Positions 1 to 11,890 of a stretch of 64,000 nucleotides of DNA are shown in pieces. The stretch is from the NCBI GenBank assembly GCA_032358255.1, contig JAULBX010016860.1:25711-89710 (forward strand), written 5' to 3'. Position 1 is the first letter of the stretch, and every line of letters starts with the position of its first letter. This DNA comes from Heterotrichella gracilis. Taxonomy: Eukaryota; Sar; Xanthophyceae; Tribonematales; Xanthonemataceae. A program made the translations under genes and the position numbers. Below the pieces are notes generated by a model, which made no database searches, was not told the DNA's origin, and saw nothing but the letters and a program-made list of their open reading frames with translations.

Positions 1-12
1 TGGGAACCGTAC

Positions 13-2404
13 CTTAGGGTCCACACCCCTTCCCCCACGCCACGTCTGCCCCACGATGCCGTGCATGTCCTCCAGGTCAGTGGTCTTCAGGTCGATGCCA
101 ATGTCAAGCCATGGCTCACCGGCAGCTACAGGCAGAGATAGGGGTACATTAGGTACCATGTATATATTAATAAATCTAGTTAGAAACTACAAGAATTAGT
201 TTGCAAGGTAATATCAGATCATGTATGCTCCGTGTGTACAGTAAAACTGTGTGCAACACAGATTTCCTACATGCATACCTTGTCAACAGTTCATATAGTT
301 CATCAAGGCACAGTGCAAGGAAAACTAGTGCAACCGGATGCAGAGTATGAAAGATGCAGCAACCCATCAAACTTGTCACAAAGCAATCTTTTGCAATCAC
401 CCATATGTAATCCATTGACTCCATGGCTGTGTACTCAATGCAAGAGGAGTGCACTAAGACCTAAACCCTTTGCCCTAAACACAGCGCCTTACAACGAGGT
501 TATGGGCAAAGACTTATATGTAACACCAGCGGATACCCTCTTTCAATACATTTTATGTATGGGCAACATAATTTTCGCACAAAACCACTGCAACTGGCCT
601 GACAACTGGGTCTATACCACTGTAGACACTGGCACTGTCTCCCTGCCACCCACCTGTGAACACTGTCAGCGATATGTCTTTGGATTCCAACTTGATGCTG
701 GCGCCTGCCCTGCCACTGGGGTGGGCTGTGGTCAGCACGGCAATGACGTCAGGCGCCAGGCTGTACGCAATGCCAGGCTGCATTGTGGCGACCAGGTCAA
801 CGCCCTCGCTCCCCACCAGCCATGCAGCCAGGGTGCCGTTGCCCTCACCTACCTCCACCACCACGGCTGTCGTCGGGGTGAGCATGCCGACCTTGGTCAT
901 ATAATTGTTAATGACCCTCTCATTGCCCAGGTTGGAAAACAGCGCATTGACCTGTTTGGGTATCGAGGATCAGAAAACAATGAGATAAGAATGCGGTGGT
1001 AAACTTATTTTGGATGGCATTGGGGATGGTGCTCTTGCTACATAAAGAATGCACCAAATATAGATCCATGCGGTACAGGATTTGGCACCGGTGGCGAGAT
1101 TAAACCCTGTGCCAGAGCAGTATGGGTTCACAAGCACTTGACAAACTCTGGACTATGGCTGGGGCTCCTAGATATGGTAAAGCCTGGATAGGCTCTGGTC
1201 AATATCCTGGTACATGCCGTCTATGCTACAAAATTGCGCCAATATTTGGATGTCTAGGTTGTCAAGCGACTGAACAATTTAATTACTGTGCGCACCTGGT
1301 AGTTGGTTGCTGACAGCACATTGAACACGGCGTCGGGGTATCCGAGGAAGTCATACCATGCAGAGCCAAATCCGCGGAAGTGGGGGTCGCCTTGGCCAGC
1401 CGCAGCTGCACAGGGAGGTGGCGGTGGCGGTGATGGTGCCAAATGGTAGTACTAGTGCTCCGGTGACACTAAGGCTATGTTGCTGTGCGGGATATGGAGA
1501 CTTACAAAAGTGTTACAGGCATGAGCTACACGATGTACACTGATGCCCTAACAAATATTAGGTCTGTGCAAATGTGCATTTCAAATGCCACCACATGCCA
1601 AGTCTCAACCCACCTGCACATATGGTGGTGGGCAGGGTGGGCACTTGAGTGGGCGCCACGCCGCAAGACCCAACATAGTTTGTCAACCACTGCGCGTCAG
1701 TAGTGTGTTCCGACCGATACCATGTGCACTGGCCCACACTCAGGCCTGTCTTGGGCACCAGCACAGTCGCGCCCAACCACAGGATAGAGGTGCCGTCTCC
1801 ACAGGGTGTGCCTGTGTAGTAGATGTAGCCGTCCGCGCCTGGGCCTTGGCACTGAGCTGGGTCGGTGGTGGTGGCTTTGTAGTTGCCGAGGGACGCTGCC
1901 GGCACACAAGCAGCAGCTGCGCACGCACACAATAGGGTGAACAAATGATGGCATACATTAACAAGCCTTTCGGTATACACATATTCCCTTAGTGGCTACG
2001 GGAAGGAGTGCAATAAAAATAGTGACGCAAGCACTTGAGGAGAGGGATAAAAGGCAACAATATTACTATTATCATCTACATAATCAGATTGCAGTAGATG
2101 ATAATAGTAATATGCAAGATTGGGGATCCCGCCCAGCACACTTATTGCCCTGGTGATTTTAGTTCATCGCAAGGAAACCTGTTTGGCACCATGCCTGCCT
2201 GCTTATCTTGACTGCTTACAAGTGTTGCTGTATGGCGGGAGTGCAAATGCTGAAGCTGCCAAGAGCGCTAGGTGAGTGTGGCACACTGCCTGTCAAGAAA
2301 AAAACCTTTAAACCCTGACCTGCTAGTGCCGGCGCCAGGCAAAGCCCAATCACCATGGTAGCCACGGTCAAAGGCCAGCCAGGGTGGGTTGCCGGGGTAG
2401 CCAT
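13..2404 (-). CDS. Secreted GDPHF / von Willebrand factor D-like (root-cap-like) protein, 3' end cut by window edge
   Basis: The gene runs on the minus strand and is incomplete at the left edge. Supported exons in transcript order are 2320-2404, 1614-1916, 1296-1405, 654-951 and 13-125; phases agree throughout and give 303 residues. Exon 1 starts MATPATHPGW and encodes a hydrophobic signal peptide ending near APALAG, so the product should enter the secretory pathway. Exon 3 carries GDPHFRGFG followed by a YDF..G..DAVFNVLSA pattern, and exon 5 carries GEPWLDIGIDLK and MHGIVGQTWRG. GDPHF...YDF.G and the later GxxGQT motif are hallmarks of von Willebrand type D-like domains, including plant root-cap proteins. 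The final donor (AAG/GTACGG) shows that at least one further exon lies outside the window. The family assignment rests on motif recognition, and the function is probably extracellular or cell-wall related. The start was chosen because it gives the signal peptide and an in-phase splice. Confidence 0.8.
2060..2113. repeat. Perfect 20-bp inverted repeat with 14-nt loop (intronic hairpin)
   Basis: Positions 2060-2079 and 2094-2113 are exact reverse complements, separated by a 14-nt loop. The structure lies in the first intron of the GDPHF-like gene (1917-2319). The arms are AT-rich. It could be a small MITE-like relic or an RNA hairpin; no function is shown by the sequence. Confidence 0.9.
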
Positions 2405-5400
2405 CTTTGTGTCAATCCTGGGCAGTCGTCGTTACCTGGACCGAAGACGCAGCGTGCACGTTAGTTTTCAGTGGCGTCACGATAGTCGCACCTCGTAAGA
2501 CCTTCCCAAAGAGTGGAGTTTACAAATGCGCGGTGTGGACAGTCTTAGGAAAGCTAATATAACTTTATTTGTAGAGGGGGGTGCGCGGCCCTGAGACTAG
2601 GTTTCAGTAGTTCAAAGAGATTAACAAGTGGTGAGCAGGTGCTGAACCGCACTAAGCGAGAGTGAGCCGAACGAGATGAAGCGGGTAACAACTAGCTAGG
2701 TGGGCGGACCTGCGAGGCGAAGCGGACGTTGCCTGGAAAATCTTGACAAACGCGAGGTGAAGACCCTCCTCACACACATACGTGCCCTACTGTCTGGGTA
2801 GGCCAAAGACGTGAACTACACCAAGAGACGAGGACGGTCACACCTGTACGCATGCCTTGTGCAGGGCATGGCATGGCTGGCAATGGCCTGGTGCAACGGT
2901 GAAACACCTAACAGACGGACCCGAAAGCGACCAATTCGCTGCCAAATTTGCAGCAATAATAGCACGAACAATTCCTGCGGGCAATACCCGCTGCATGCAC
3001 TCGTTTTTTCATGGGTGCGTGTTTCGGCTAATTTGGCGCGCTGGAATACGAAAACCATGCCAGAACGGCCAGTGGCCAGATCGCCTACGAGGTGACAGAA
3101 CGTACAGTGGAAGGAGCGTGCATAGGTGTGCAGCTAGAACCCTTCATACCATCCGTGCAGGGCTCCCATTGCGCAGGCCTGGCATGTGTGGGTTTCGATG
3201 CTTACCTGGTGCACTCCAATGCTTGACGAAGTCGGCGTAGTTCAGACTCCCTGTCTCGTGTGTTCGGAAAAACGGCAGCAATAAATAAAGACTTGTTTGC
3301 TGCTGCAGATTGGCTGATACGTGCAATAATAAACAGCCTTGAAACGTCGTGACGCTGTTGAAAGTTGCTCCGACACCGAAATTATTGCCCTGGTTTTTGA
3401 AAATTTCTGCAAAAAGTATTTCTGGGCTCTTTGGGGGGATATAATATTACATGAACAGATTGTACGTGCACAATTTTATTAAACACAATTGTTGTGCCGT
3501 TCTCCCAGTTCAAGTTGCAGCCTTGCCATTACTGGTGCCTGCTGCATACCGTAACATGGGAGTGTATTACTAATAAACCGACGGACTTCATGACAAGGGG
3601 GGAATGCAATTAACCAAGCTTGTGGGTCCTAGTGTATCTGCTTAAGCACTTCAGTACGTAGCTTACCCCTGGTGTAAAATTGATTTCCATTTCAAGATCA
3701 GTTGTGTGCAGTGTCAAGCCTGAACACTTTATTGTAAACCCTGAACATCAACAAAAATATTGTAAACCCTGAACCAAACAAAGAACACCTGCTAATTAAA
3801 ATGAATAGCAAGCAATGTTTAAAATTATCAAGTAGGCAATGTCATAAAATGCTATCACAAATAACAATGCTATTACAAATAAACTAGTACTGAAATGGTC
3901 ACAGAAAAATGTTGTTTGTTTAAACAACAAACAATTGTTTAAACAACTAGGATACAAACACGCAATGAAACGACTCAGGATAATCTAATAACAGTACCTT
4001 AAAATATGCGAGAATGCACATCCATTGTCCGTATTTAGGTTCAATATGCATATATTATAGCTCCTACTTGTGACAGTTGGAGGCATGTCGCATGTCATCT
4101 TTGGTGCTCTTATGTCATGCATGATTATTAGGGTCATAGGCATATAGGGAAATATACATGTCAAATACATGCAAGCAAAACCCATGGGATTTATCGCACG
4201 CCAGCTGTGGCTAGCCGCTGGAAGCTGGCACGGCCTTGCGTCGATCCGTGTTCCTGAATTTGATCAAATTTTCCTTACAAAATACATGTTAAGATACATA
4301 CAGGATTTCCTAGGATTCCAGACTATCACTTATATATTATCTAGATTAGGTATGTAGATTTCCTTTGTATCATTATTATATTGTTCGTAATATTCCGGAA
4401 TATCATTATATTGTCTGTATTATTAATTACAGGAGTCCTAGGAGTCCCTGCAGGTAATAATGTTGATAATGCAATGACATATACCATAGACTCTGGACTA
4501 TTATACCAAACATATCTGTCAAAAAAGCCTTACTAAGCCTCACTTTCGGAAACAATGGCTGTGCTCCTTTGATAGTTGTCTCTAATAGCTCTGACTACTT
4601 TGACGCCGCTGCTGAGAGTTCAACAACACACGTCTTTGCCCCGCCTGAAGCAGTTTAGGCCTACCCAAAGGCAAAAAAGGTTAGCCAAGGGTTAGCTGTA
4701 TTAGCCTGTCTCCTAGGCCTCCGTGTATTTCATGGTACAACAGTTGTATTTACAGTGCGGCTATGTCGTATAGTGCCATAATTTATACTATAAATCATTC
4801 ATGGGTGATACATAGAGATATCATTCTTAGGTGATACATGAGATGCATAGAACAGCAGGCACAGCGGCTGGCATAGCTGGCATAGCGGGCAACTGTGTTC
4901 AATGCGTGTAGATACAAAATACGCTAATTAGTAAGAAGTATGTAAGGAGAACCCAACATGGAGGCGTGTGAAGCCCGCATTCATCCACCTGGACTACATT
5001 CAAAATGCACAATATTATGCCAAATGCTCAAGGTTTCAGACGGTGGGTCCCTGATGCAATGATTGAGGTAAAGGAGGCAATGAGCCTTCACGCAACATTC
5101 TAAACACTGATCCTGCATGGCTAAATCAGTTTAAGAATGTGTGTACATGGACCATGCGTGGGAAAGTGGGTTAGCTACCATACATTACTACTTTACGCAT
5201 TATTATTGTGCAGCTGATTATTATAAGGTGATACAAAATGTTGCACAGCAACACTGTGTCTTAATGTGTCAAATAATGTGTCTGTCACAACCAATCGCTG
5301 GATGTAAGGCTTTATATTAATATTTCTGGCTTATAGCCAACCCGCAATCGCGCAGCTGAAAATACCTACCTGGCAGTAAGTGGCCTCTGTATGCTTCATG

Positions 5401-6169
5401 TCTGGTCAAATAGAGTCTGGAAAAAAAAACAAAGAGGAGCTTTATACACCACAGCTAACCCTACTACCGTGTCCACTGTTCAATCTTTCTGCCCACACTC
5501 AGCCCCAACGGCGTTCCTAGCAGCACGCCTCGCGCCGCAGATTGATCATTTCCCCTTCAGGACGCATTTCACATCAAACGTTTTTTCTTGACGAGGCTAT
5601 GCTTTAGGCTGTGCCTTGTGATCCACGTCTGGTGTCTGGCCAGGTGTACACGCTCTGCTGAGCGGGTTGTGCCTGGCTGTCACCTGGGCGTTTTTCCGTC
5701 TTTCTCTAATTGGGGATAGTAAGTCCATGTGAAAACCCTGAAATAAGTACACACTGACAGTACACACTGCGCTGCGAGGTCAAGGCAGTTTAAGTTGAAC
5801 AACTTTGTGCAAGCTATAAGGACTTCACAGCCGCCCCTCGTCGCTCAATCGGCTGTGCTGCTCGCTCTTGGCAGTGGTCGTGGCTGGGATTCTTCCTTTT
5901 GAGCTAGGGCTTTCAGCACCTGCTGTGGGCAGCCATCGGAGCACTGCTGGGCCAGGGCCAGCCCGCCACTTGTATCCCAATATCGTATTTCCAAGGGGCG
6001 CGCGTACTGTTTTGCTCCTGGCCTTTGGATCGAACCGGCGACCGCTGCGGCGGTGTGGGCCTTGCACCTAGCGAGGGCCTAGAGTTGTTCAAGCACGGCA
6101 GGCACAGCGCTGGGGTGCTGAGGCAACTACTGGATACGCAGCGTTGGGCTCTGGGTACCTTGGCGCGCG
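2405..6169. other. Intergenic region between divergent GDPHF-like and DCN1-like genes
   Basis: No ORF here has a recognisable domain or a consistent exon chain. The right part is AT-rich and contains two copies of a 17-bp stretch (tattgtaaaccctgaac) near 3731 and 3759. It also has GTTTAAAC palindromes near 3917-3950 and a local duplication around 4365-4420. It must hold the promoters of both flanking genes, but no core element could be named with confidence. Confidence 0.5.
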
Positions 6170-9100
6170 ATGGTGAGTGGTGGTGCTGGTGGCTCTGCAA
6201 TTAAGTTCTCCCCATGGCCTGAGCATGCACGTTTTTGCATGTAATAGGTGCACGCATCTCCCCGACGTTATACCCAGAGCAGCAGTATTGGTTTGCACTC
6301 TGTGTGACCCCTGTTTATTCCAGGTAGCCTTGTGCCTTGCTCGTTGTCTACTGGGGTCAGGAAGGCACGTTCACCCACCAACATATGCATGCATTGCTGC
6401 GAGGCATGTGCTGACAATAAGGGCGTTTATCCCGGGGGCTGTCTGGGGACTGTCCGTAACCTTGTGGCAACTGTCCGACCTGCACGTTTATGCACGCCAC
6501 CTGCTGCTGCTCTGGGTCACCTTGTGCCCTATGTGGGTGGTGCTTGGTTCCAAGGGGATGAGAAGGAGACATGTGCATATGCATGCATTGTACCAAGGGT
6601 TACCCTTGCTGTGCATACACAATCTCTGCTTGTATTAGCTGCGGGTTTCCGTTTTCGCATCAACACCCTGCACCCCCTACGGCCCCCACCTATACACATG
6701 GTGTGCCGCGAGGTCCTTTTTCCTCCCGGGGGGGGCACCACGTTGCTGATGACCCTTGCGTGGTTACTACCTCGATCACCCCCTTCACATTCTCCTTTCC
6801 CACTCTTTTCAGAACCGCCTCAACCCCAAGCAGAAGGAGAAGGTGGTACAGTTCAGGGGGATCACAGGAGCAAGGTGAGCCGTGGGGGTGAAAGTCCTGG
6901 GTGGCCTACTGGAGGTTTTCTTTGTGAACGTTTGTGGCTGGCGGGTACCCTACTGTAGGGTTATTGTGAGGTTAAGGGTGCAGGTGCACTGCGGTGTGGG
7001 GGACCCTAGCGGAGGGTCGAATGTGGGGTGGGAAACACTTTGCTGGGGGTGGGTGGGTGTTGTGGAGGGGGGTGGGGGAGGCCATCGTGTGGGGAGAGGC
7101 TTGCGGGGGACCACACATGGCGACCTGCGTGTGCGGCATCACGGGACGAAGGACCCGCTGCATGCCATGTACTGCCTGGTAGTTGAGTGTGGACAGTTGT
7201 GTACATGCTTGCACACTCTGGCAGCGCGGTGCATGGCGCCATCACCCCTGACCATGCCGTACCGTACACTGATGTTGGTGGTACACCCTGTGGCAGCGAG
7301 AAGTCGGCCTTGGCATGCCTCAAGGGGGGCGGGTGGGGCATGGAGGCGGCCATCGAGTACTTCTACACAACGGGGGCGATGGCGGAGGGTGCTGGTGGGG
7401 GGGGCCCTCCGGTGGACCTGGCCGCAATCGAGACCCTGTACGAGCGGTATAAAGGTGGGTGAAATACATGATTAACTGGGGGTGTAATTGTGGGCGGCGG
7501 GGGGAGCTTGGTAGTTTTCGCGGCAACAGAATGCTTGGGCGTAATGCTGTCGGCGCATTTTACCATTGGGGTGGATGGATGGTGTCTGTCTGGAAGGTTT
7601 GGAGGTTGTTTGCTGCCAACTTTAAATCTTGGGGGCCCAATTTCAACATAATATTGTACAAGATTAATGCACTGTATTCGTCTTAATATGTAACAATCAA
7701 ATGGGCATAATTCTATCATAGGTGTACGTGCAAATGAGAAAAGATTGTGCAGTATGAAGTTTGTAATCGATTTTTTAGGGGCCGTAGAACAACGCAGCTG
7801 TTGGAAAAGGGATTGGTATTATCGAGACGTGGGGGATGGCTGGGGAACGGGGTGCAGGTGCGTGTGGATGTCACCCCCCAATCTCCCCCTCGCCCTCCTT
7901 CCCGTTTCCCAAAACAACTGGTTTCATGGTTACATTGTCGGTTGCATGTAGCATGACTGTAGACGTATGTAGCATGTATTTCGGGGATCCAGCTGGCTGC
8001 TACGGTCTGCTGCTTGTTTGAACTCCTGGGGGAGAATGCAAAGAGGCGCAGTCACATCATGCCCAGCATTGCCACCACTGCGGCATGCCCCCACAGCGCC
8101 CTCCACCCCCCTCCCCCACCTCCCCACCACTGCTGCGTCACGCACCCCCCCCTTGCAGATCCCGACCAGGACATGATCCGAGCGGATGGTGTGGGGCGGC
8201 TGTGCGAGGACCTGGGGGTAGACCCTGCGGATGTGGTCATGGTGGGCACACACAAACCCTACACCCTAAACCTTGGGGTGGTGCGCACCCATGGTGCACA
8301 TCCACTTAACCCCCAATCCGGACTCCTGGTGCTGGACACACCACCGCGCTAAAGCCTGCCCTAGATGAAGTGGTGCCTGCTGATGTGGTCCTGGTAGTCC
8401 CTCCCTCACCAGGGGTGCTGTCAATGCACCACACCCGCTCCCGCCATGCTTTGACACGTACATTGGGTCGGCGCTCTGTGCAGCACCCGGTGTCTGTCTT
8501 GGATGCATCCCCAGGGACTGTATGCAACCGGGCCTTCATTGCCAGATGCATACATTCCATGCTATAGTAGGGTCTGCCGCACCCACCACTTGGCACAAGT
8601 TCCACCCAAGGGTCTCTGCGCTTGGGTTGTGGGCCACAAACCCTTCTCTAGGTTTCCAAGGTTGCCAGGACCCACCTTTGCTAGCACCTCGATCTGCAAA
8701 CGCACGTCAGCACCACCAGCATGTCCACAAGTTGTTTGTTCGGCTGGATCATGCCACCAGCCCTGCCCTAGGGTTTCCTGCGCACCCCCCTTGCGCCTGC
8801 AGCTGGTCCTCAGCCACAGGCCCTCCCTGAACCCTAAACCCTCCCTAGGGTCTCAGTCGCCCCCCGTGCCTGCAGCTGGTCCTGAGCTACCACTTCAACG
8901 CCGCCACCATGTGCGAGTTCAGTAGAGACGAGTTTGTCAACGGGATGACAGCACTAGGGTGAGCAGATGTGTTGGTCGGCGATGGCTGGTGCTTCAAATG
9001 CGGGTGATCTGGGGTTGTACATGCCAGTATGGCTCCACAGGTTGAATCTGGGTGTCACCAAAGTGTGGCATGTGGTGACTGCGCCAGTCAAGCAAACATC

Positions 9101-10397
9101 CCACCCCCAGAGCATGCGCTTTTATATTATTAAATAAACTGCAGCTGTTTGAGTGCTCTGTTTGCAAACACATGCCAACCATCCTGGCTATTTCCCATCA
9201 TATGCCGGCTCCTGGCGCTTCCCAGCCCAACCACCTCCTGTAGGCGGGGTGCTGTAGTCATACTAGTTGCAGTTGTGTGGAATGAAGTTGTGTATCGCCC
9301 CTTCCCCCCCAGGTGCAACTCCCTTGCAGACGTCAAGAGCGCCCTGGCGGGCCTGAGGGCAGAGCTGGACGATCAAGGCAAATTCACGGAGATCTATAAC
9401 TATGCGTATGGCTTTGCTCGGGAGGTGCGTAGTGCCCTGGGACCTACACCCTGCCTCCGGAGCCCTTTGGGCTTGTAACTCTAAACCCAAGAACCTTACA
9501 TCCTGTCTCTGAAGCCGTGAGCCCATTGCAGTACAGTCTTGGGGATGGCTTTCAGTGAGAGGCGTGCCATTTTCTAAACCCTCAACTCCCACGTCCTGTA
9601 CCACTAGGCATATGGCGTTGCACGGAAGGGACATGCAACTTACAGCCGAAACATATAATAGCTGCATTATACACAGAAGCATGTGCCCCTGCGCTTACCC
9701 GGGGCCGCACCCCACCCCTTCCCACCCCGCAGAACGGCGCCAAGTGCGTGCAGCAGGACGTGGCCATCGCGCTGTGGCAGCTGCTGCTGGGCGGGCGCTG
9801 GGCGCTGGCGGCGGAGTGGTGCGCGTTCCTGGAGGCGCACCACAACCGGGCGGTGTCCAAGGACACATGGATGCAGCTGCTGGACTTTAGCAGGGTGAGG
9901 GCTTGGGTGTAGAGGCATCAAACCCTCGTAGCTTGGAACCCTGGAACCCTCTATGCGCTGAGATCGGTGCTGGTCTCCACCTTGGCACCGTCCTCCCTTG
10001 TAGCAGTTTCCTGTCAGGCATGCACCCTCCTTGTCCACTTTGGCAGGTTGTCGGTTTTGTATGCTCTGTGCAGGTTGAACCATGTTGGCAAAACCACGGG
10101 GCATTTCCCTGGCTGTCTGCATCACTCTTGCCCCTGATTTGTTCACATACCCCTATGTGCTTCCCGCCCGCCCGCTTGGCATTATCGCAAAAAGCTACTG
10201 CGCTGTTCTCCTCCCGACCCTGGCAGTGCAGAAGAATGACAATGTTGGCAAAATGCACCACAGCTGTGTTTTCCTGACCCCCCATCACCCCCATGGTATT
10301 GCAGCAAATACGGCCAGACTTCTCCAATTACGACAAAAATGGTGCCTGGCCCTACCTTATAGACGAGTTTGTGGACCACATGAACCCCCCAGAGTGA
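6170..10397 (+). CDS. DCN1-like protein (defective in cullin neddylation, DCUN1 domain)
   Basis: Eight coding exons: 6170-6172, 6813-6874, 7297-7454, 8159-8241, 8876-8958, 9313-9424, 9733-9894, 10305-10397. They total 756 nt, giving 251 residues, the usual size of DCN1-like proteins. The first coding exon is only ATG, directly followed by GTGAGT. The next exon begins NRLNPKQKEKVVQF, matching the family N-terminus (M-N-K-L...QK-KV-QF). Residues about 5-50 form the UBA-like region. The rest is the DCUN1/PONY domain, with EFSRDEFVNGM, QDVAIALWQLLLGGRWALAAEW, NRAVSKDTWMQLLDF and the C-terminal YLIDEFVDHMNPPE. Family members act as scaffold-type E3 factors that bind the E2 UBC12 and cullins and promote NEDD8 transfer, mainly in nucleus and cytosol. 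The start was chosen from the ATG/donor junction and homology to family N-termini. Confidence 0.93.
8211..8400 (+). repeat. Decayed copy of DCN1-like exon 4 donor end in the following intron
   Basis: The end of the exon around 8211-8241 (…gatgtggtcatg before GTGGGC) is echoed at about 8366-8393 (…gatgtggtcctg before GTAGTC), with flanking similarity. The second copy keeps a GT at the equivalent junction. The match is short and degenerate, so it is less certain than the other junction repeats. Confidence 0.5.
8766..8895 (+). repeat. Duplicated 3' splice site and exon start in DCN1-like gene
   Basis: A stretch running from ccctaggg through a C-rich tract to tgcagctggtcct occurs twice. One acceptor points to 8803, the other, 73 bp downstream, to the functional exon start at 8876. 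Only the downstream copy continues into the coding LVLSYHFNAAT. Use of the first acceptor would shift the frame, because 73 is not a multiple of three. Confidence 0.85.
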
Positions 10398-11890
10398 CGG
10401 GCAAGTTATGAGCACGTGCAGAACGACCGGTTGGTTGTGGGTCATCTCATGACAAGTGATTTGGGGAGGAGGGGGGAGGGGAACGCTAGGGGCGCGCTAC
10501 TTGTGAGTTATTAATGCTTCTAAAGTGTGATGGCATGGCTCAGCTCACAGCACCCATGGTGGACCACCGACAGCAACAAAGTTTGGGGTATTGTATTTTG
10601 TCGACCATTGTGGTGGGTACCTGGTTGGCTGTGCGGCTGATTGGGCTGGCCTTAGTTGCAACCTGGTGCTTACAGCTGACCTGTAGATGAGCAACTGCGC
10701 AGTGCTGGCTCCCACTGAGGTGCCAACAGTGATACTGTCGGATACCTTCATGTACAGTTCAATTTTACCTGGGCTTTGCTAAAGCGACTTTTTCTCACTG
10801 CTCGTCAGAATATTGACATCCGCTCGTCGCTTTTTTGTTTTCTTCCAACTGCTTGCTCTGTGGACCAGCCAGGCTGTCCTGCTTATAAATTTCAACTTTT
10901 CAAATTACCTGGCAGCCCACATGCATGCACTTGGGACTTGTATCGATACAACCGAGCTGTAACAGCCAGACTCCTTTTGTTGGCGTCAGGCAAACCTATT
11001 ACTGTGATAAAGGACTTCGCAACAGAACGCGCCGCTGTAGACATGCGAGGAGGTATCCACGACACGCACAGAGCTTGGGCATGCCCCTTGGTTTCTCGGC
11101 TGATAGGCCCTCACCACACTCTCTGAGTCTCTCTCACACACAAGATACCTTGAGCCAATCTCTGAAACGACGGATAGAACCGAGAGTACTTTTCCTTCAC
11201 ATACAACAGGAACCCTCGACTTGCTGCTTCCAGGTTTTACTCCACTCTCGGTTGGCGGAGCAGTGAGAGGGTAGGCTGCCACTGTCCCCACCTGCATGCA
11301 TGACTGCAGCAAGACTTTATGTAAAGTGCACGCTATTTAAATAAGATTGCCGTGCAGTAGACGTTAATATTGCACTCCATGTTGTGCCATATGCATGCAT
11401 GCCCCAAACCTACACCAACCATGTGCCCATATGATATATAACCTTCACGAGTTGGAGTGAGGAGCTTGCAGCCCCATGCAGGACGTGCAGCCCTGGTTGG
11501 CATGGTCTCAACCGCCATCTTGAGCTGCTCCCACCCCGCACCTGCAGGCCTGTGCATATGCCGCACACTGGTCAGCCTGTCACTGAGCTACGCCTGCTTC
11601 CAGTGGCAGGAAGGTGACACCACAGGGCGCCACAGGGGTAGCCATCAGGCGCGGGCAGTGCAGCCAGCAAACAGAGGCAGTGAGCCACAGGCCAGCAGGC
11701 AGTGTAACACCGCAGTCAGTTCAAACATCAGTGACTCCCTAGCCACCCACAGTGCACATGCGCCCATGGCGTAGCACAAGTCCCTGACATAACGCCTTTC
11801 TCCCGGCAGCGACAAGCACTAGTGCCAACCCCCAGCCAAGCAATAGAGCCCAGCAGACATTGCCCAGGGAACACAGTGTAACCCACAGCT
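10398..11890. other. Intergenic region, DCN1-like to augmin-like gene
   Basis: This contains the DCN1-like 3' untranslated region and the upstream region of the next gene. No exon chain or RNA gene was recognised. Several minus-strand ORFs are short, low in family likeness and unsupported by splice patterns. Confidence 0.5.

Noticed and set aside
2811-3326. Overlapping ORFs on both strands upstream of the GDPHF-like gene
   Set aside because: No motif, no compatible splice sites, and both strands are equally open. Treated as chance ORFs.
6000-6075. GGTTCGATCC-like B box on the minus strand near 6010-6030
   Set aside because: No matching A box or stems, so no tRNA gene is called.
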